NCBI GenBank assembly: GCA_907163375.1
Contig: CAJQUW010013680.1
Span: forward strand, 186,001 to 250,000
Source: Prostheceraeus crozeri
Taxonomy: Eukaryota > Platyhelminthes > Polycladida > Euryleptidae
Reading direction: 5' to 3'
Length of the DNA: 64,000 nt
Shown: positions 34,462-46,118 of the stretch, piece by piece
Layout of the letters: each line of letters opens with the position of its first letter
Position numbering within the stretch: the first letter of the stretch is position 1
The notes under the pieces: model-generated
Databases searched by the model: none
What the model was told of the DNA's origin: nothing
What the model saw: only the letters and a program-made list of their open reading frames with translations
Program-made: the position numbers and the translations under genes

Positions 34462-35262
34462 CAGGGTTTCGGAGTCGGAGTCGGAGTCGGAGTCGGAGTC
34501 CCCCGGAGTCCTATCATTTGGCCGGAGTCGGAGTCGGAGTCGGAGTCCTATCAAATGATAGGACTCCGGACTCCGACTTAGTAGTAAAATTGTTGTAGCC
34601 TCAATAAAAGATGGCATTTTCAAAAATATATTTTCCATCATTTTATCTTCCGAGTTTCTCTAGCGACAAATTTCCACATTCTAGACAAATCAGTTGATTA
34701 TTATACAATTAATATAACTTATATTATTAATAACTTAACAAGTTATAATACCTACATCAACAATTCTTGCTACTACTATACACTTTTTGTTATATACCAA
34801 TTGAATTGATATAGACGTGATTCTATAAATTGAAGTGAAAAGTGAATTGAAGAAGTTATTTCTTATTAAGCCAATGGCGCACGCGCATATTATGGCGCAC
34901 GCGAACAGTTGTCTGTCAATTGTTGAGAATGTTGTCAATTTGTCATGGTTGTCCTCTGGGGAGCTTAAGAGTAGATTACATGATAATATGGAAGATGTGG
35001 AGGCCATTGGGGTGGCTCGTTGAGAATGACAGTGGCTCGGCCCGCGAATGTAAAATGAAGTTTTATAGTTGCATAACTATAGAGCCAAAAAAAGTGAGTT
35101 GTTGGCACTGGTGTGAGTGTCGGTGCCCGGAGTCGGAGTCGGAGAGGAGGAATAAGATTTAGTCGAGAGTCGGAACTTTGAAAACCCGGAGTCGAGTCGA
35201 GTCGGAAGTCCTATCAAACCGGAGTCGGAGTCCTATCAAAATTTTAGGACTCCGAAACCCTG
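34462..35262. mobile_element. hAT-type MITE with GGAGTC-repeat ends
   Basis: 801 bp, starting CAGGGTTTCGGAGTCGG and ending in the reverse complement CTCCGAAACCCTG. It is flanked by a perfect 8-bp target duplication ATTATAGC (34454-34461 and 35263-35270). Subterminal tandem GGAGTC units and a TCCTATCAAATGATAGGA palindrome make its left end strongly self-complementary. It is related in design, not in sequence body, to the element at 31937. No transposase. Confidence 0.9.
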
Positions 35263-35270
35263 ATTATAGC

Positions 35271-37637
35271 AACAATCGACAGTCAAAATATTTTTATACA
35301 TGCGTTTCCATTTAACTCGAAAAATTGTGCATCACCGTTTCTACAACAATGCGCATTGCATTACTTAAACAAATATGCTATAATTTTGATACTCGCATCA
35401 ATTGTGCATCTAAATGAATGGGATAGACCAAGAATGTAGTAAGAACATAGTAATGTAACTAGCCACTTTTGTCAGGCCTTCATGCAACGTTGCATTTTTG
35501 ACGAACTTTTGTTGATGCTCCACATGTGTCAAGAGCATGAGCGTGTAGCATCTATCATGAGGGACGTTTTCCTTCTAATGAACGGCTCCATCACAATTGT
35601 TTTTGAATTTGCCTTTCTATCCACCCTCTTTGTATTTTCTATGCTACATATGGTAAAGTAGACCCTTCATTACAAGACGACTTCTCTAATTATTAAACAC
35701 TAAACACTCCATCATCACAGCACAAAACATAAACATTAAGAACAAACATGTCATGTTTCTAGCATCTTAAACAGAATCAGAATAGCAATTGGACCAGATT
35801 TTTAGTGGGTGGGTGATAAAATTCACCAATTTTTCACAGACAAATGGGGTTAGATCGATGTACTGAATAAGTCATACGAATACACTTTGTGCACGAAGGT
35901 ATAAGAGACAACAATGAAAAACACAATTTTCAGTTAATCACAGGGTAAAGAGACAAAAGTATTTGGGGAATTACTACATTGTAAAAATGGTAGAAATATT
36001 TAATTGACGCTTTATCTGCGCTAACAAACTTTTTAGAACGTTTTCTAGATATAATACAAGCTGCATCAGCTGTTTAGTTCAGCACGTGTACTGTGAACTT
36101 GTCTTTACAATCGATTGACAGCTATACTGGCACACTTGTTCAGCATTTTGTGCTAATAAAGGGCAAAAAAGAGTAAGTTGATAAAAATTACTAGTTCTTC
36201 AGCATCATTTCATTGGAGGAGGTGTAATATGCAAGTAGTCATCATGTACTTCACGGATGCTCACATTGCAGACAACGTCTATTGATAGGCTAAAACACAC
36301 CACCACCCAAAAACAAAATTGATTAGTTGCACCAACACCAAAAAATCATGTTTCTACGTATTTTTGAAGAAACTTGACACCACAGGGTTCCTCAGTAGCT
36401 AAATAACGTCAACACCTCTATTTTCATACAATTCGATGATATGGGTGACATCAAATTATATTCATGCTCTAAACCACTGAATTCATTGATTAAAATGTTT
36501 TACATCGCCACCAATGCATAACCAATATAACAACCCATTCCCGACTGATAGCGATTTCATTCATTAGTTTCATAGACATCGGACTCGGGAGAATTTTACA
36601 TGAAAAGTAGGCTATCTTCGCATCGAAGGATCGCATTAACACCGAAAACTTCATTATTTGATCACCATGCTATAGAGAAGTGTTGGGGTAACTTTGAATT
36701 ATTTTGCTAAGCAATGAACTACTGAAGGTAGGGATCTAAGTTTTTGTGTGACTGGAGATAATGCCCTTAGGCTTCCGTACATAGAATGTTTGCAAGTTTG
36801 GTGATCGATAAAACAAAATTTTGCCTGGTGGTGGTATCTTGCATTTTTTTGACTTTTTTCAAATTAAAAATATTCCGAGGGCGATGTCTATTAAAATATA
36901 GTGTGAAATCGTAATCGGTCGGAGAGAATTTGCGATATTGACTTTGAGGTGCTATATTCCAAATTTGAAGAAAAACTGTTCAGAAATTACAAAGTTTTGG
37001 ATGGGGATGTAAAATATTTCAATCCATGAATTCACTGGTTATGAGTTTGAATAAAATTTGCTTTTTTACTCCCATATGATCGAATTGTGCGTGAAAATAT
37101 ATAATGTGCTGACGTTATTTATCACATTTCTTCAAAAGCGCGTACAAATAGGGTTTTTTGTGACGGTACATTTTATCAATTTTCGTTTTTGGGTAGAGGT
37201 GTGTTTTTTCGGCCGTTATCAGCAGTGTGAGCGTCCGTGAAGAACATTATGGCTACTCTCAGGCTCTAGGCAAAAAAGAGCAAGAAATCGTTTTTTCATG
37301 ATTTGCTGTACTAAGTATGTCAAATTTTTGATATACATGAGCAGTTTCAAACCCGCTTGATGAGTAAAAGCAGGACCTGGCTCAATTTAAGGTGTTCAAC
37401 TTGCTGAGCGTGCTACTTAAAGGTGCCATCTACCTTCCTTTCACTAGGGAAGTTAATAATGCTTTCGAGTGAGTGCAATAATGGTTCACTAATACCCAAC
37501 ACACTATCTAAAATAAAAATTTTAATAAAAGATTTAATAGTGCCTGTTCTTTGACTTTGAAATGATTTACCTATTCCTGTAGAGAAAATTCCTCGTTCCC
37601 TTTTGAAATTATTAAATAAAGCCCTTTTCATTTCAGG
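35271..37637. other. No supported gene; AT-rich spacer
   Basis: No repeat ends or exons recognised. The last bases (TTTTCATTTCAGG) form a good 3' splice acceptor directly before the ubiquitin-like start codon. Confidence 0.45.
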
Positions 37638-37859
37638 ATGCAAATAATTGTTAAAAACTTTACTGGACAAGCACTATTTTTAGAGGTTGAAAGCGGGGAC
37701 ACAATCCAGGCGACGAAACAAAAGATTTTTGAAAAGGAATCCATCTCACCTGAAAAGCAAAGATTGATGTTTGGTGGAAGAAATTTAGAAAACAGTAAAA
37801 CCATTAAAGAATGCAAGATTAAAAAGGGAGCAATTCTTCTCCTCTTCAATTGCTCTTGA
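37638..37859 (+). CDS. Divergent ubiquitin-like protein without di-glycine
   Basis: A complete 73-residue frame starting MQIIVKNFTG and ending GAILLLFNCS before TGA. It aligns without gaps to residues 1-73 of ubiquitin at about 45% identity. Kept: the beta-grasp core (LEVE, DTI, I30, QRL, F45, L50, L67), Lys6, Lys27, Lys29, Lys33 and Lys63. Changed: Lys11 to Gln, Lys48 to Arg, the Ile44 patch (Met44, Leu68, Phe70). The C-terminal LRLRGG is absent, so it could not be conjugated to targets. An acceptor-like TTTTCATTTCAG lies just before the ATG, where many ubiquitin genes have a leader intron. It may be a non-conjugating ubiquitin-fold protein or a processed ubiquitin copy that has diverged without stops. 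There is no ribosomal-protein tail and no polyubiquitin repeat. Confidence 0.75.
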   Translation: MQIIVKNFTGQALFLEVESGDTIQATKQKIFEKESISPEKQRLMFGGRNLENSKTIKECKIKKGAILLLFNCS

Positions 37860-40199
37860 TGACTTAAAAAATATTTTCGCTATTTTTACAAAATGCATAA
37901 GATCTAACGCAGATACATGTTGCTTTGCATGGAAGTGAAGTGCATCATTCACATATCAGAATCTTCATTCCTAACGTTGTAAATACTCATATGTACATAA
38001 ATTATTTTCTTCTATCATCAGTTCATCTTCATTCATCTTCTATGTGACTGTGTTTGTAAATAATACGGAGAAATTTTATAGAAATTGTAATATATTATTT
38101 TTATAAAGAAATACTTGTAGTTTTCGCATGAAGAACACACTATTTCACACGTTTGTTATTTGAGGATGTTCAAAGTCTACATCAATCGAAATTCTGTGAC
38201 AAATAAAATCAGTTGATATAGAAGCACTTTTTGTAACTGCACTGTATAGGCGGGAGTTTTTCTGTTCTTTCACGTGGCCATGCTTTCCTCCAGGATAACA
38301 AGAAATTCATAAAGTTCTTAATGAGCATTAATTTGCTGAAAATATCTTCAAAAATTATTTTTGACAAAATGTGATTCTAAACAAAATTTCCAAATGCAAG
38401 ATGAAATTCACTTGGAGCATCATTTTAAGCATTGTTTGAGGTTAAATGAGGCCAAGTGCTTTTGGCAGATCTGTATAACGGGATAATGGGTAGGGAGTAA
38501 GATATTCATGTCAAAACTGATAACCTCTTTCTCTTTGCTTCATTACGCGGATCTAGCTTATTCGTATAAAAACATGACAAAAAAGCGGTCGGAATAGGGG
38601 GTAAGAGTCTATTACTCTTATGCTTAATGTCCGTCATCAAATACGCTTTTTATAAGTGTGATAAGTTGAAAGACTTTCTACCATTCCGATAATGCATACA
38701 CGTACGCATCAGTTTTTCTTCCCACTTAGTAAGTCCCTGGCTGTGTCATCGTATTGCCTCCTGTTTCTTTCCGTTTTTTCTTTGATTTTTTTGTGTTCAT
38801 AACTTCAATTTATTTTTCCCATCATTATGTAAAAACAATCAGTACTATGTGCAGTCTGTTGTTAATGCAAGCATCTCCGAATAAAATTGGAATATCGAGA
38901 TTTTGTTCAATAGTGCCACTAACTCGGGCTTTTTTTATCTTAATGTATACAACTTGTATAGGATTTCCGTCAAAAAATCCTGCAATTCCGATTTCAGATA
39001 TTTTGCAATAACCGATGGCTTCTTAAACATGCATGTATATTTGGAAACAGTGATATTTTGTGATTGTTTTAAAGGACTCGTATGCATTTATGTGAACAAA
39101 TGAACTCCAAGTATTTTTCAAGAATACCATCAAGTTGTCTACTCAATCAGAAAAATGATCAGAAGTCGTGAAGTAAGCATACTAGTTAGAGCAGCAACTC
39201 TGTGTTAATGAAATCCTTAATGTGTATAGTTTCGATTATATTACATGAACTCGAGTTTAGACCCACTGCCAAATGTGAGATATACAAATGTTTACAGTTT
39301 TGGAGAAATTAACACGGAATTGACTGATCATGATGGCAATATATAAGGAAGAATAGTATTTTACAAATCCTCCGTGTCATGACAATCCTGGAGCTGTAGA
39401 CCTCGTGCTTCTTGAATTAGCAATTCGATGGGCTACTATTTCTTTAATGCTCAGCCTTATTAATAATAATGCTTTCCTAGGCATGATCATATCGCAAGCT
39501 ATTCTTGCAACTGAAAAGCAAAACATCGTAAGCGAAAACACTGATCATAATTAACTTTAAAGATATAAGTGGGTCCACATCCTCATTAGGCCTACCATTC
39601 AGATTCAAGAAATGAAACATAAATTCAGTAAATATACTGTAATAATATAACAATAAAATCATGCGGTTGAAAATTGAATTAATAACTTGAAATCTCAGCC
39701 AGTACAGCACGATAAGATCTCAAGTTTTCCATGAAGATTTGCATTATTTAGCAGTTCATTAAATTTCCTTGATAGTCATTGATGATGAATTCCTTAGTAA
39801 TAAAGTTAGTAAATGTTAATTCCCTTTGATGTCTTATAAGTTCCATAGGCCTAATTTTTATATAGTGGGTGCACGTCGCTCAGGCTTATATAGACACACG
39901 AATAATTTGCAAGCATTTAGCTTCTTAAAAAGTAATAAAACATGGGTTTCGAAAAAAATTGTGCATTCTTAATTAAGCGATTGGTTTTTTAAGATTGCAT
40001 TCATCGTTTTCAGCAAATATTCTGACAACTATCAAAACAAACAGCCAGACTATCAAAAAAAAGGCCCATAATATTTTCTGATGCCACTTCCATTTATTGA
40101 GTGATTATATGACATTTTCATAGATACGAAAGTTGTGTTACATTATCTGAAATAGAATGATTTATCACTATTATTAAAACCCAAAACGCTCAAATTTTT
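37860..40199. other. No supported gene; AT-rich spacer
   Basis: Possible 3' untranslated sequence of the ubiquitin-like gene at first (several AATAAA-like sites), then AT-rich DNA with short frames of no recognised family. Confidence 0.4.
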
Positions 40200-40852
40200 T
40201 ATTTTAAGCGTATTGAACCGTCGCTTAGAAAGCTAAAGGTGGATGATCAAGAATTAGAAGAAGTTGAACAATATGTATATTTAGGCCAACTCATCACAAC
40301 TGACAGTACTCATGCAGAAGCACAACGGCAAGCGACAGAAGGTTGGGAAGGTTCGGACAATACAAGCAGTTTTTGCGAAACAGGAAAATCCCTCTTTGCT
40401 TAAAAAGAAAAATTATGGATGGAATCATATTGCCTGCCATAACGTATGGTGCGGAGACCTGGTCCTTCACGAAGAAACAGATTGATATCTTAGCCGTAGC
40501 TCAAAGAAATATGGAAGGATCTACACTTGGTATCATGAGAAGAGAAGGGACAGATGGAGAAACGAAAACATACGGTCAAAAACAGCAGTCTGTGACATCA
40601 CAAGAAAGATACATTCCTTGAAATGGTTGTTGGCTGGACACCTAGCCAGAATGTCAAACAACCGATGGGCTAAGAAATGCACAGAATGGACCCCAAGACA
40701 TGGCAAGAGAAAGCGTGGACATCAGAGGCGGTAATGGAGCGATGATATCGAAGCGATTACCAAGGAAGTGACCTGGATGCGCGTAGCTCAAGACCGAATC
40801 AGATGGCGTAGATTGGGGAGACTATCGGCCAGCAGTGACCTGAATGGCTGAA
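40200..40852 (+). pseudogene. RTE-like LINE 3' fragment
   Basis: The plus strand encodes the C-terminal half of an endonuclease-reverse transcriptase across more than one frame: EEVEQYVYLGQLITTDSTH, FGQYKQFLRNRKIPLCLKRK, ILPAITYGAETWSF, then HSLKWLLAGHLARMSNNRWA, TEWTPRHGKRKRGHQRR, and WMRVAQDRIRW before a stop. This is the typical RTE/BovB-like ending. It is 5'-truncated before the catalytic core and has frame changes, so it is inactive. An A/G-rich tail (AAAAGAAAGAAAGAAG) follows. Confidence 0.8.
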
Positions 40853-40860
40853 AAGAAAGA

Positions 40861-41995
40861 AAGAAGCGTCGCTTTAGGGAAGTGCTTCGGATAACTTATC
40901 AAATGCATCCTCAAAGCTTCAAATGCTACCGACTTATACTTTAGCCACATCGAGCACGCAGGATTTCCTGCGTGTGGGCAGAAACGTGTACTTTCCCATT
41001 AAGTGTGCGAATGATTTTCGATTATGATGACACTGATTTTACACTGACATTTCTTTGAGTCGACACTATACCTACGATACACAGAAGTGCTATGTACACT
41101 ATATGTAGCTTTCTTACACTATGTAGGCTACGTAGGCCTACTCTTTACATGTTAGAATGTATTTCATTACACCTGATGAAAAGCTTCACCGAAAATCGTT
41201 ATTCCACGACATTATTTTACTATTTTTGATGATGCATCAATCAGAATAATTTACTTAGCTTTGAATAAAATTAATACTTTACTTTAAACAGATGCAGTGT
41301 CGTAGACCACGACAGTAGGTAATCCAGCTAGTCCTGACGTGTTTAGAGGGAAAATCAAAATGGTTATTCCACGACAAAAAATAGCGTTGCGGAATACGGA
41401 TCATTCTATGGCTTTTGAAGGGACCTTCAGACTCAAAGCAAGCCTTTATGGAACTCAATATCACTGCACAAATGCCACAGACTGATATGTGACTTAGGCC
41501 TATAGGCTTCTAAAGGGCAATAATTAACCAAACCATTTATCAAATAGCCTATCGCCTTTCGGCAAATTTACATCTTATAGGAGGTTCCAGAAATGGCAAT
41601 GATTTCAGGCATGTTTTCCAAATTAAAAAATTACCGGTAATTTTACACCATTATGTAACTCACAGAGCATCGAGCATACCGCAGGTGTGTGGAAGGATCC
41701 CGTAGGTTCGACATTTTTTATCTGAATTTTATTCATCCAACTGAATGTCAATATAAGGCTGCTCCAATCTCGTTTTAATTTAGTTGATTAAGGATGATTA
41801 CGGCCGCAATATTCTTGATAACGCAGTTAATAAATATTAACTTGAATTGTCCACCTATGTCGCTTGGTATTGTCAGAAATTGTTGGCCTATTATGTACTG
41901 GCCATTCTTTAACGGATATCGAACACAAATATTGAGAAGAATCGATCAACCTTAATACATTCAATGCGACATATAGCTTAAATGTGATGAAAACA
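40861..41995. other. No feature seen
   Basis: AT-rich spacer without recognisable exons or repeat termini. Confidence 0.4.
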
Positions 41996-42172
41996 TGATG
42001 GTTCAACTTCACTACTCCCCCTGGGGACTTGGGCGGTGCTGACACAGTTAGACTTTAATCTGGAGCGTTGTGATATTTTTAGTCCGGAGACTTCTAATGA
42101 CACTTTCGGGCCTCTGGACTGAAAGATCTTTAGGCCAAGCACTTGACCACTGTGCCATGGAGACCACAGCCT
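41996..42172 (-). repeat. SINE, second copy of the 7.4-kb family
   Basis: The minus strand reads GTCTCCATGGCACAGTGG, then AAGTGCTTGGCCTAAAGATC, GGCCCGAAAGTGTCAT, CGCTCCAGATTAAAGTCT and ends GGGAGTAGTGAAGTTGAACC. It is collinear with the SINE at 7385-7582 at roughly 80-85% identity. The target duplication is no longer evident, so this copy is older. Confidence 0.85.
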
Positions 42173-43654
42173 AAGTACCGCTAATTGAATGTTTAAGGGT
42201 CGAGTGTGTCTAAATTTGAGTGGGCCGGGCCTCTTCTGAACGAGCCTCAGACCTTCTTCAATGAAGTAATTTTGAAGCTTCCTTCCCCTAATAACTAAAA
42301 GATCACATTCACATGTGTGTGGTGATTTACAATTGACTAAGCAAAGCAGGCTGATCACGTATTTAGCTAAAGCTAGGTTCAAACTATGGAGAACCATCTC
42401 GACATTAATTCGAACCAAATTTCAAAAGTCTGCGATTGTGCCTTTTAAAATATTTTATTTCATTAAAACTGTAATATCACACTATAATATCAGCATATAC
42501 CAAGTGAAAACAATATAGAGTGAAAGCTAACATGATAATATGTCATCATTATTTAAAGAATTTCAAATATATGACATTAAAAGTATGTATGACAATCGTT
42601 AGACAGATGATGTTGAAGATATGAATAAAAGCAATTTGAGAGGTGAATCAACATTTACCATTCAATTGCATAATCACGTTGGTTTATTTGAATATTGATT
42701 CAGTATTGTCAACTTGCCAATGGACCTTCTTCGGAAATCCATTTAGATTAGACATGGTTGCCACTTCTTTTGTATCGTAAAATGCGAATCTCAGAAAATA
42801 AGAGTCAAAGTCGCAGAACGTGGCAACACTGCCGAACAATGAAAAATCATCGCTTTTCCTGTTTTAGGCACAGTTGTGATTCACTGTCATAAGACCGAAT
42901 GAAATGCATCGTAGCAGCAGAGAGTTCCCGCAAATGAAATGATTTCACAAATATAAAACATTTTCTCAAGTTAGCAAAACAAGCGAGAAATAGCTGCTTC
43001 GATGATGTGGCAAATTGAACTATTGTTTGTAATACTGAATTTGTAAATGTCCTGTAGGTCAAGGCTTTCGGAAGTTCGTAAGGGCATAGTGGAATTGATT
43101 CCCAAACTTTTCGCTTCGCTTTCGCGCATCAATCGAGTTTAGGACATTCGCCACTCGTTTCAAGGATGCTCTGAAAAAAAACAAAAAGTCAAAATTATAT
43201 ATTTTATCGCAGATATTCAGGTATGGATGATACAAGAAATCAGGAATATAAGAAGCTTGTCATCAAAGTTCGTAGACGAGGCCCGAGTCAGGATGTCAAA
43301 CATTTTTCACAGTTCTTGAATAGTCGGAATATGACTATTTTACGAAAAGTGCACACGAATTAATTATCTGCTACCTAATTCGCATGCACCTACCTCGTTT
43401 TAGGAAAAAATGTATCTCAACATTCCCAAGGGAATATTGATGCAGTAAAACCATGAAACAGACCAAGTTCTCATTATTTGAAAACGCAATTTCCAATTTT
43501 GTAATTTAAACTTTCCACATATTTATGCATTTCGATATCACTATTGGAAAGAAATATCCATTCATCATTATAATCAACTTGTTTGAGTAGGAGATTTGGG
43601 AACAATCCTTAAGGGGTCGGGTCCTCACTCCATAAAGCGTGTCGACTCAAAAAA
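42173..43654. other. No supported gene
   Basis: AT-rich, no exon or repeat recognised. Its last part may contain the eroded 5' half of the tRNA-like sequence that follows. Confidence 0.4.
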
Positions 43655-43707
43655 TGGTCTGCTTTACATTCAGAAGATCCGCAGTTCGATCCTGGGCGAG
43701 ATCACCA
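43655..43707 (+). tRNA. tRNA-Val(UAC)-like 3' half with templated CCA
   Basis: An anticodon arm TCTGC-TTTACAT-TCAGA (anticodon TAC at 43665-43667, one stem mismatch), a 5-nt variable loop and a T-arm CGCAG-TTCGATC-CTGGG (one mismatch) are followed by CGAGATC, a discriminator A and CCA (43705-43707). The 5' acceptor and D-arm are not convincingly present, so this is a pseudogene or tRNA-derived repeat rather than a working gene. Confidence 0.45.
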
Positions 43708-43855
43708 CGTTTCAAAGCATAATATTGGCTTTGAATTACCGATATCTTGCTTCAGTAGTTTGGTTTGACGGTTAGTGCTATGTTGTCTTGAGGGATGAAA
43801 GCATTTGATTCTCTTACGTGGATTCTTCAATTGAGGACTTATGTCGCACTGTCGC

Positions 43856-43931
43856 CCGTCGATAGCCCAATTGGTAGCGCGTTGGCCTAGAATGCCAGAG
43901 GTCGGTGGTTCAAATCCACCAAGACGCGCCA
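43856..43931 (+). tRNA. tRNA-like gene or pseudogene, anticodon AGA, templated CCA
   Basis: Cloverleaf parts: D-arm GCCC-AATTGGTA-GCGC (one mismatch), anticodon arm TTGGC-CTAGAAT-GCCAG (anticodon AGA at 43889-43891), variable AGGTC and a perfect T-arm GGTGG-TTCAAAT-CCACC. The acceptor pairs at only 4 of 7 positions (CCGTCGA with AAGACGC). AGA would be serine, yet the long variable arm of tRNA-Ser is missing. CCA (43929-43931) is encoded, which nuclear tRNA genes normally lack. Open frames on both strands here are incidental. Confidence 0.55.
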
Positions 43932-45902
43932 TTAAATTCCGTCTGTTGAATCAACATGCAGTAAAATGTTTGTATCAAAAGATTCTGTTTTTTGCGCAGA
44001 TGACGTTCCTGAGGTCTAAAAAAGTATTTGACCAAATTTTAAGAAGCTCAAGTTTTGCAAATTATTCCTGTGTTTATACATTAGGGACTTGGAACCTCAG
44101 ACTTCAGCATATAAGTAGAATGAGACGTTTAGGACATCAAAATGAATTAGAATATAATTGCAGGCATTTTAATTAAGCGGAGATTAAACTGACTATGAAG
44201 GAAATTTCATGATCCGCATTATAATGCAGTCTTATGAGGTCTCATTCTGCTTATTGGCTCAAATTTCAAGTTTGCTAACTTAGTATATCTAATTCATACA
44301 GCTCTTTTACACCAAGCCAAATGGATCTGGTAAGTTAAGCCTCGACTTGTCTAAATTATTCCCTAGCAAACTGCATCCTGCGGTCTGCAGAAATCACTCT
44401 GTGAAATTGAGTTATAAGTGGTTAGAATCATAATGCTCTATGCAGTTGGAATTCAACTGTTCATATCTAATTGTGGAATGATGTAATTTTTATATTTACA
44501 TAATTTTATGATTCACCAAATTAAGCTTCATTTCTTATCTGAATCTGAGTAGTATTGTGGACCCATTTATATACATTAAGATAATTATGATCATTGACTT
44601 CGATTATGACATTTTCCCCTTTCAGTGCCGGCAGCTATTTCTGGGTCCCGTTTTCAGTTTTGATATGATTACAAGTATTCCAAGGGTCAATTTTAAATAT
44701 ACATGAATCCTCATGTTGTGTACCTACACACTATAGGTCCCATAAAAGGAACATAAATCACGTAGCAGGTATAAAACATAAATAATGCACAGTCTAGTCA
44801 AAAAAGGTTCAACATCTTCGAAAGGGCCCATGTATCGTCAGAGTAGACCCATGAGTGGCTAGAGGGGACCTATGGATAACATCAATTGTAATGACTTGTG
44901 ATCAGAGGGGTCTTATGCAGCGCATCATGAAGATGTTTTGTCTTAAGATGGTACCATGAGTTACTTCATGAAGACGTCATTCCATCTTAGAAGCCCACAT
45001 ACCTCACCCTCTACCGCTCGCATCCCTCTCATTTTTATTGCATTTTCTGGCGAATCTCAAAAATGACCCAGATGGCCGTCAAAAAAAATCCGGAACTCCG
45101 GATAAATCCGGAAGATTCCCTTCCGTTTAAATGAAAATTTCCGGGGAAAATCTACCCTAAGTTCTATGCCTAAGAATCTTACATACCATGAATTAATATT
45201 ATTGACGAAAAAAGATTGAAAGGTGGAGTGAAATTGGTTGAAAGTGCTTTTATTAGTCTCAAAATGTCAAGGTGTATTCCAGGATTTCCAGGGAGCGCGG
45301 ACACCCTGTAATACTGAGTTGCTACTCTGCCTAATATACTTACTATATGATTGCAAGGCTTTTAACCACTTCTCCAATCGAGCTTCCTGTCACCTAAAGC
45401 TGTTGTTCGTCATGTCCTGTTCATCACCTCACACAAACGTTTCTTTTATCCTCCATGTCTATTTCTATCCACGATGATCTTTTACGCCTTCACTGGAGCC
45501 ATTGCTCCATTATCTTCCACATGGATGTTATTACTTCTAACTGCGTCTCAATCGCTACATTCTCACTTCTGTTGAACGCATGCTTCATCAAACACATCAG
45601 TCGTCCAGCAATCAGAACCAGTAGATCAATGAACTTTGCACATTTGGACTTAGCACTCAGCTAAGGACGACAGCATTTTTTAGGAAGCCCTTCCTCTTCC
45701 TTTCTCTCTCTCTGTCTCTCTCACACACACACGCACACACAGATTACATAACATAATTTTGTTTATTCCATCAAGTACCTTCGGCTTAAAACATTGTTTT
45801 CAGGTATTGATCATACTTCACGAGTGCTTTAAATGAAAATACAGCATCCAAATAACAATCTCCTGTATATACTATAATAATAATACATAGTTATGAGTGA
45901 TA
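43932..45902. other. No supported gene; microsatellite
   Basis: AT-rich spacer. About 45700-45742 is a CT run followed by a CA run. Nothing else recognised. Confidence 0.4.
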
Positions 45903-46118
45903 TGATGGCTCAGTTGGCTAGGGGTAATACTCCAGTAATGAAATGGAAGTGTCAAGGGTTCGAGCCTCTCATCGCTGTCACTGGTTGCCAAAACTGACCT
46001 CTTGAGAGTTGCCAGTGCATGAGGGACGTTGTACTCCTAACTTATTAACTGGGCTTCGCGCCTTGCATGGAGTAGGGTGATGTAAACTGAATAGATACAA
46101 AATCAACCACCATCAACA
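45903..46118 (+). repeat. tRNA-derived SINE, different family
   Basis: The head contains GATGGCTCAGTTGGCTAGG (A-box-like) and AAGGGTTCGAGCCTC (B-box). A body includes GAGGGACGTTGTACTCC and TTAACTGGGCTTCGCGCC, and it ends in a short CA/ATC-rich tail. It differs from the 7.4-kb SINE body. No target duplication was found. Confidence 0.65.

Noticed and set aside
37413-37670. 85-residue minus-strand frame overlapping the ubiquitin-like start
   Set aside because: No recognised family; lies antisense to the better supported ubiquitin-like frame.
41163-41195. CTGATGA...GAAA, superficially hammerhead-like
   Set aside because: No stem I or stem II pairing around it.
43702-43932. Minus-strand frame reading LGGFEPPTSG
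   Set aside because: This is the antisense of a tRNA-like sequence, a common source of spurious protein calls.
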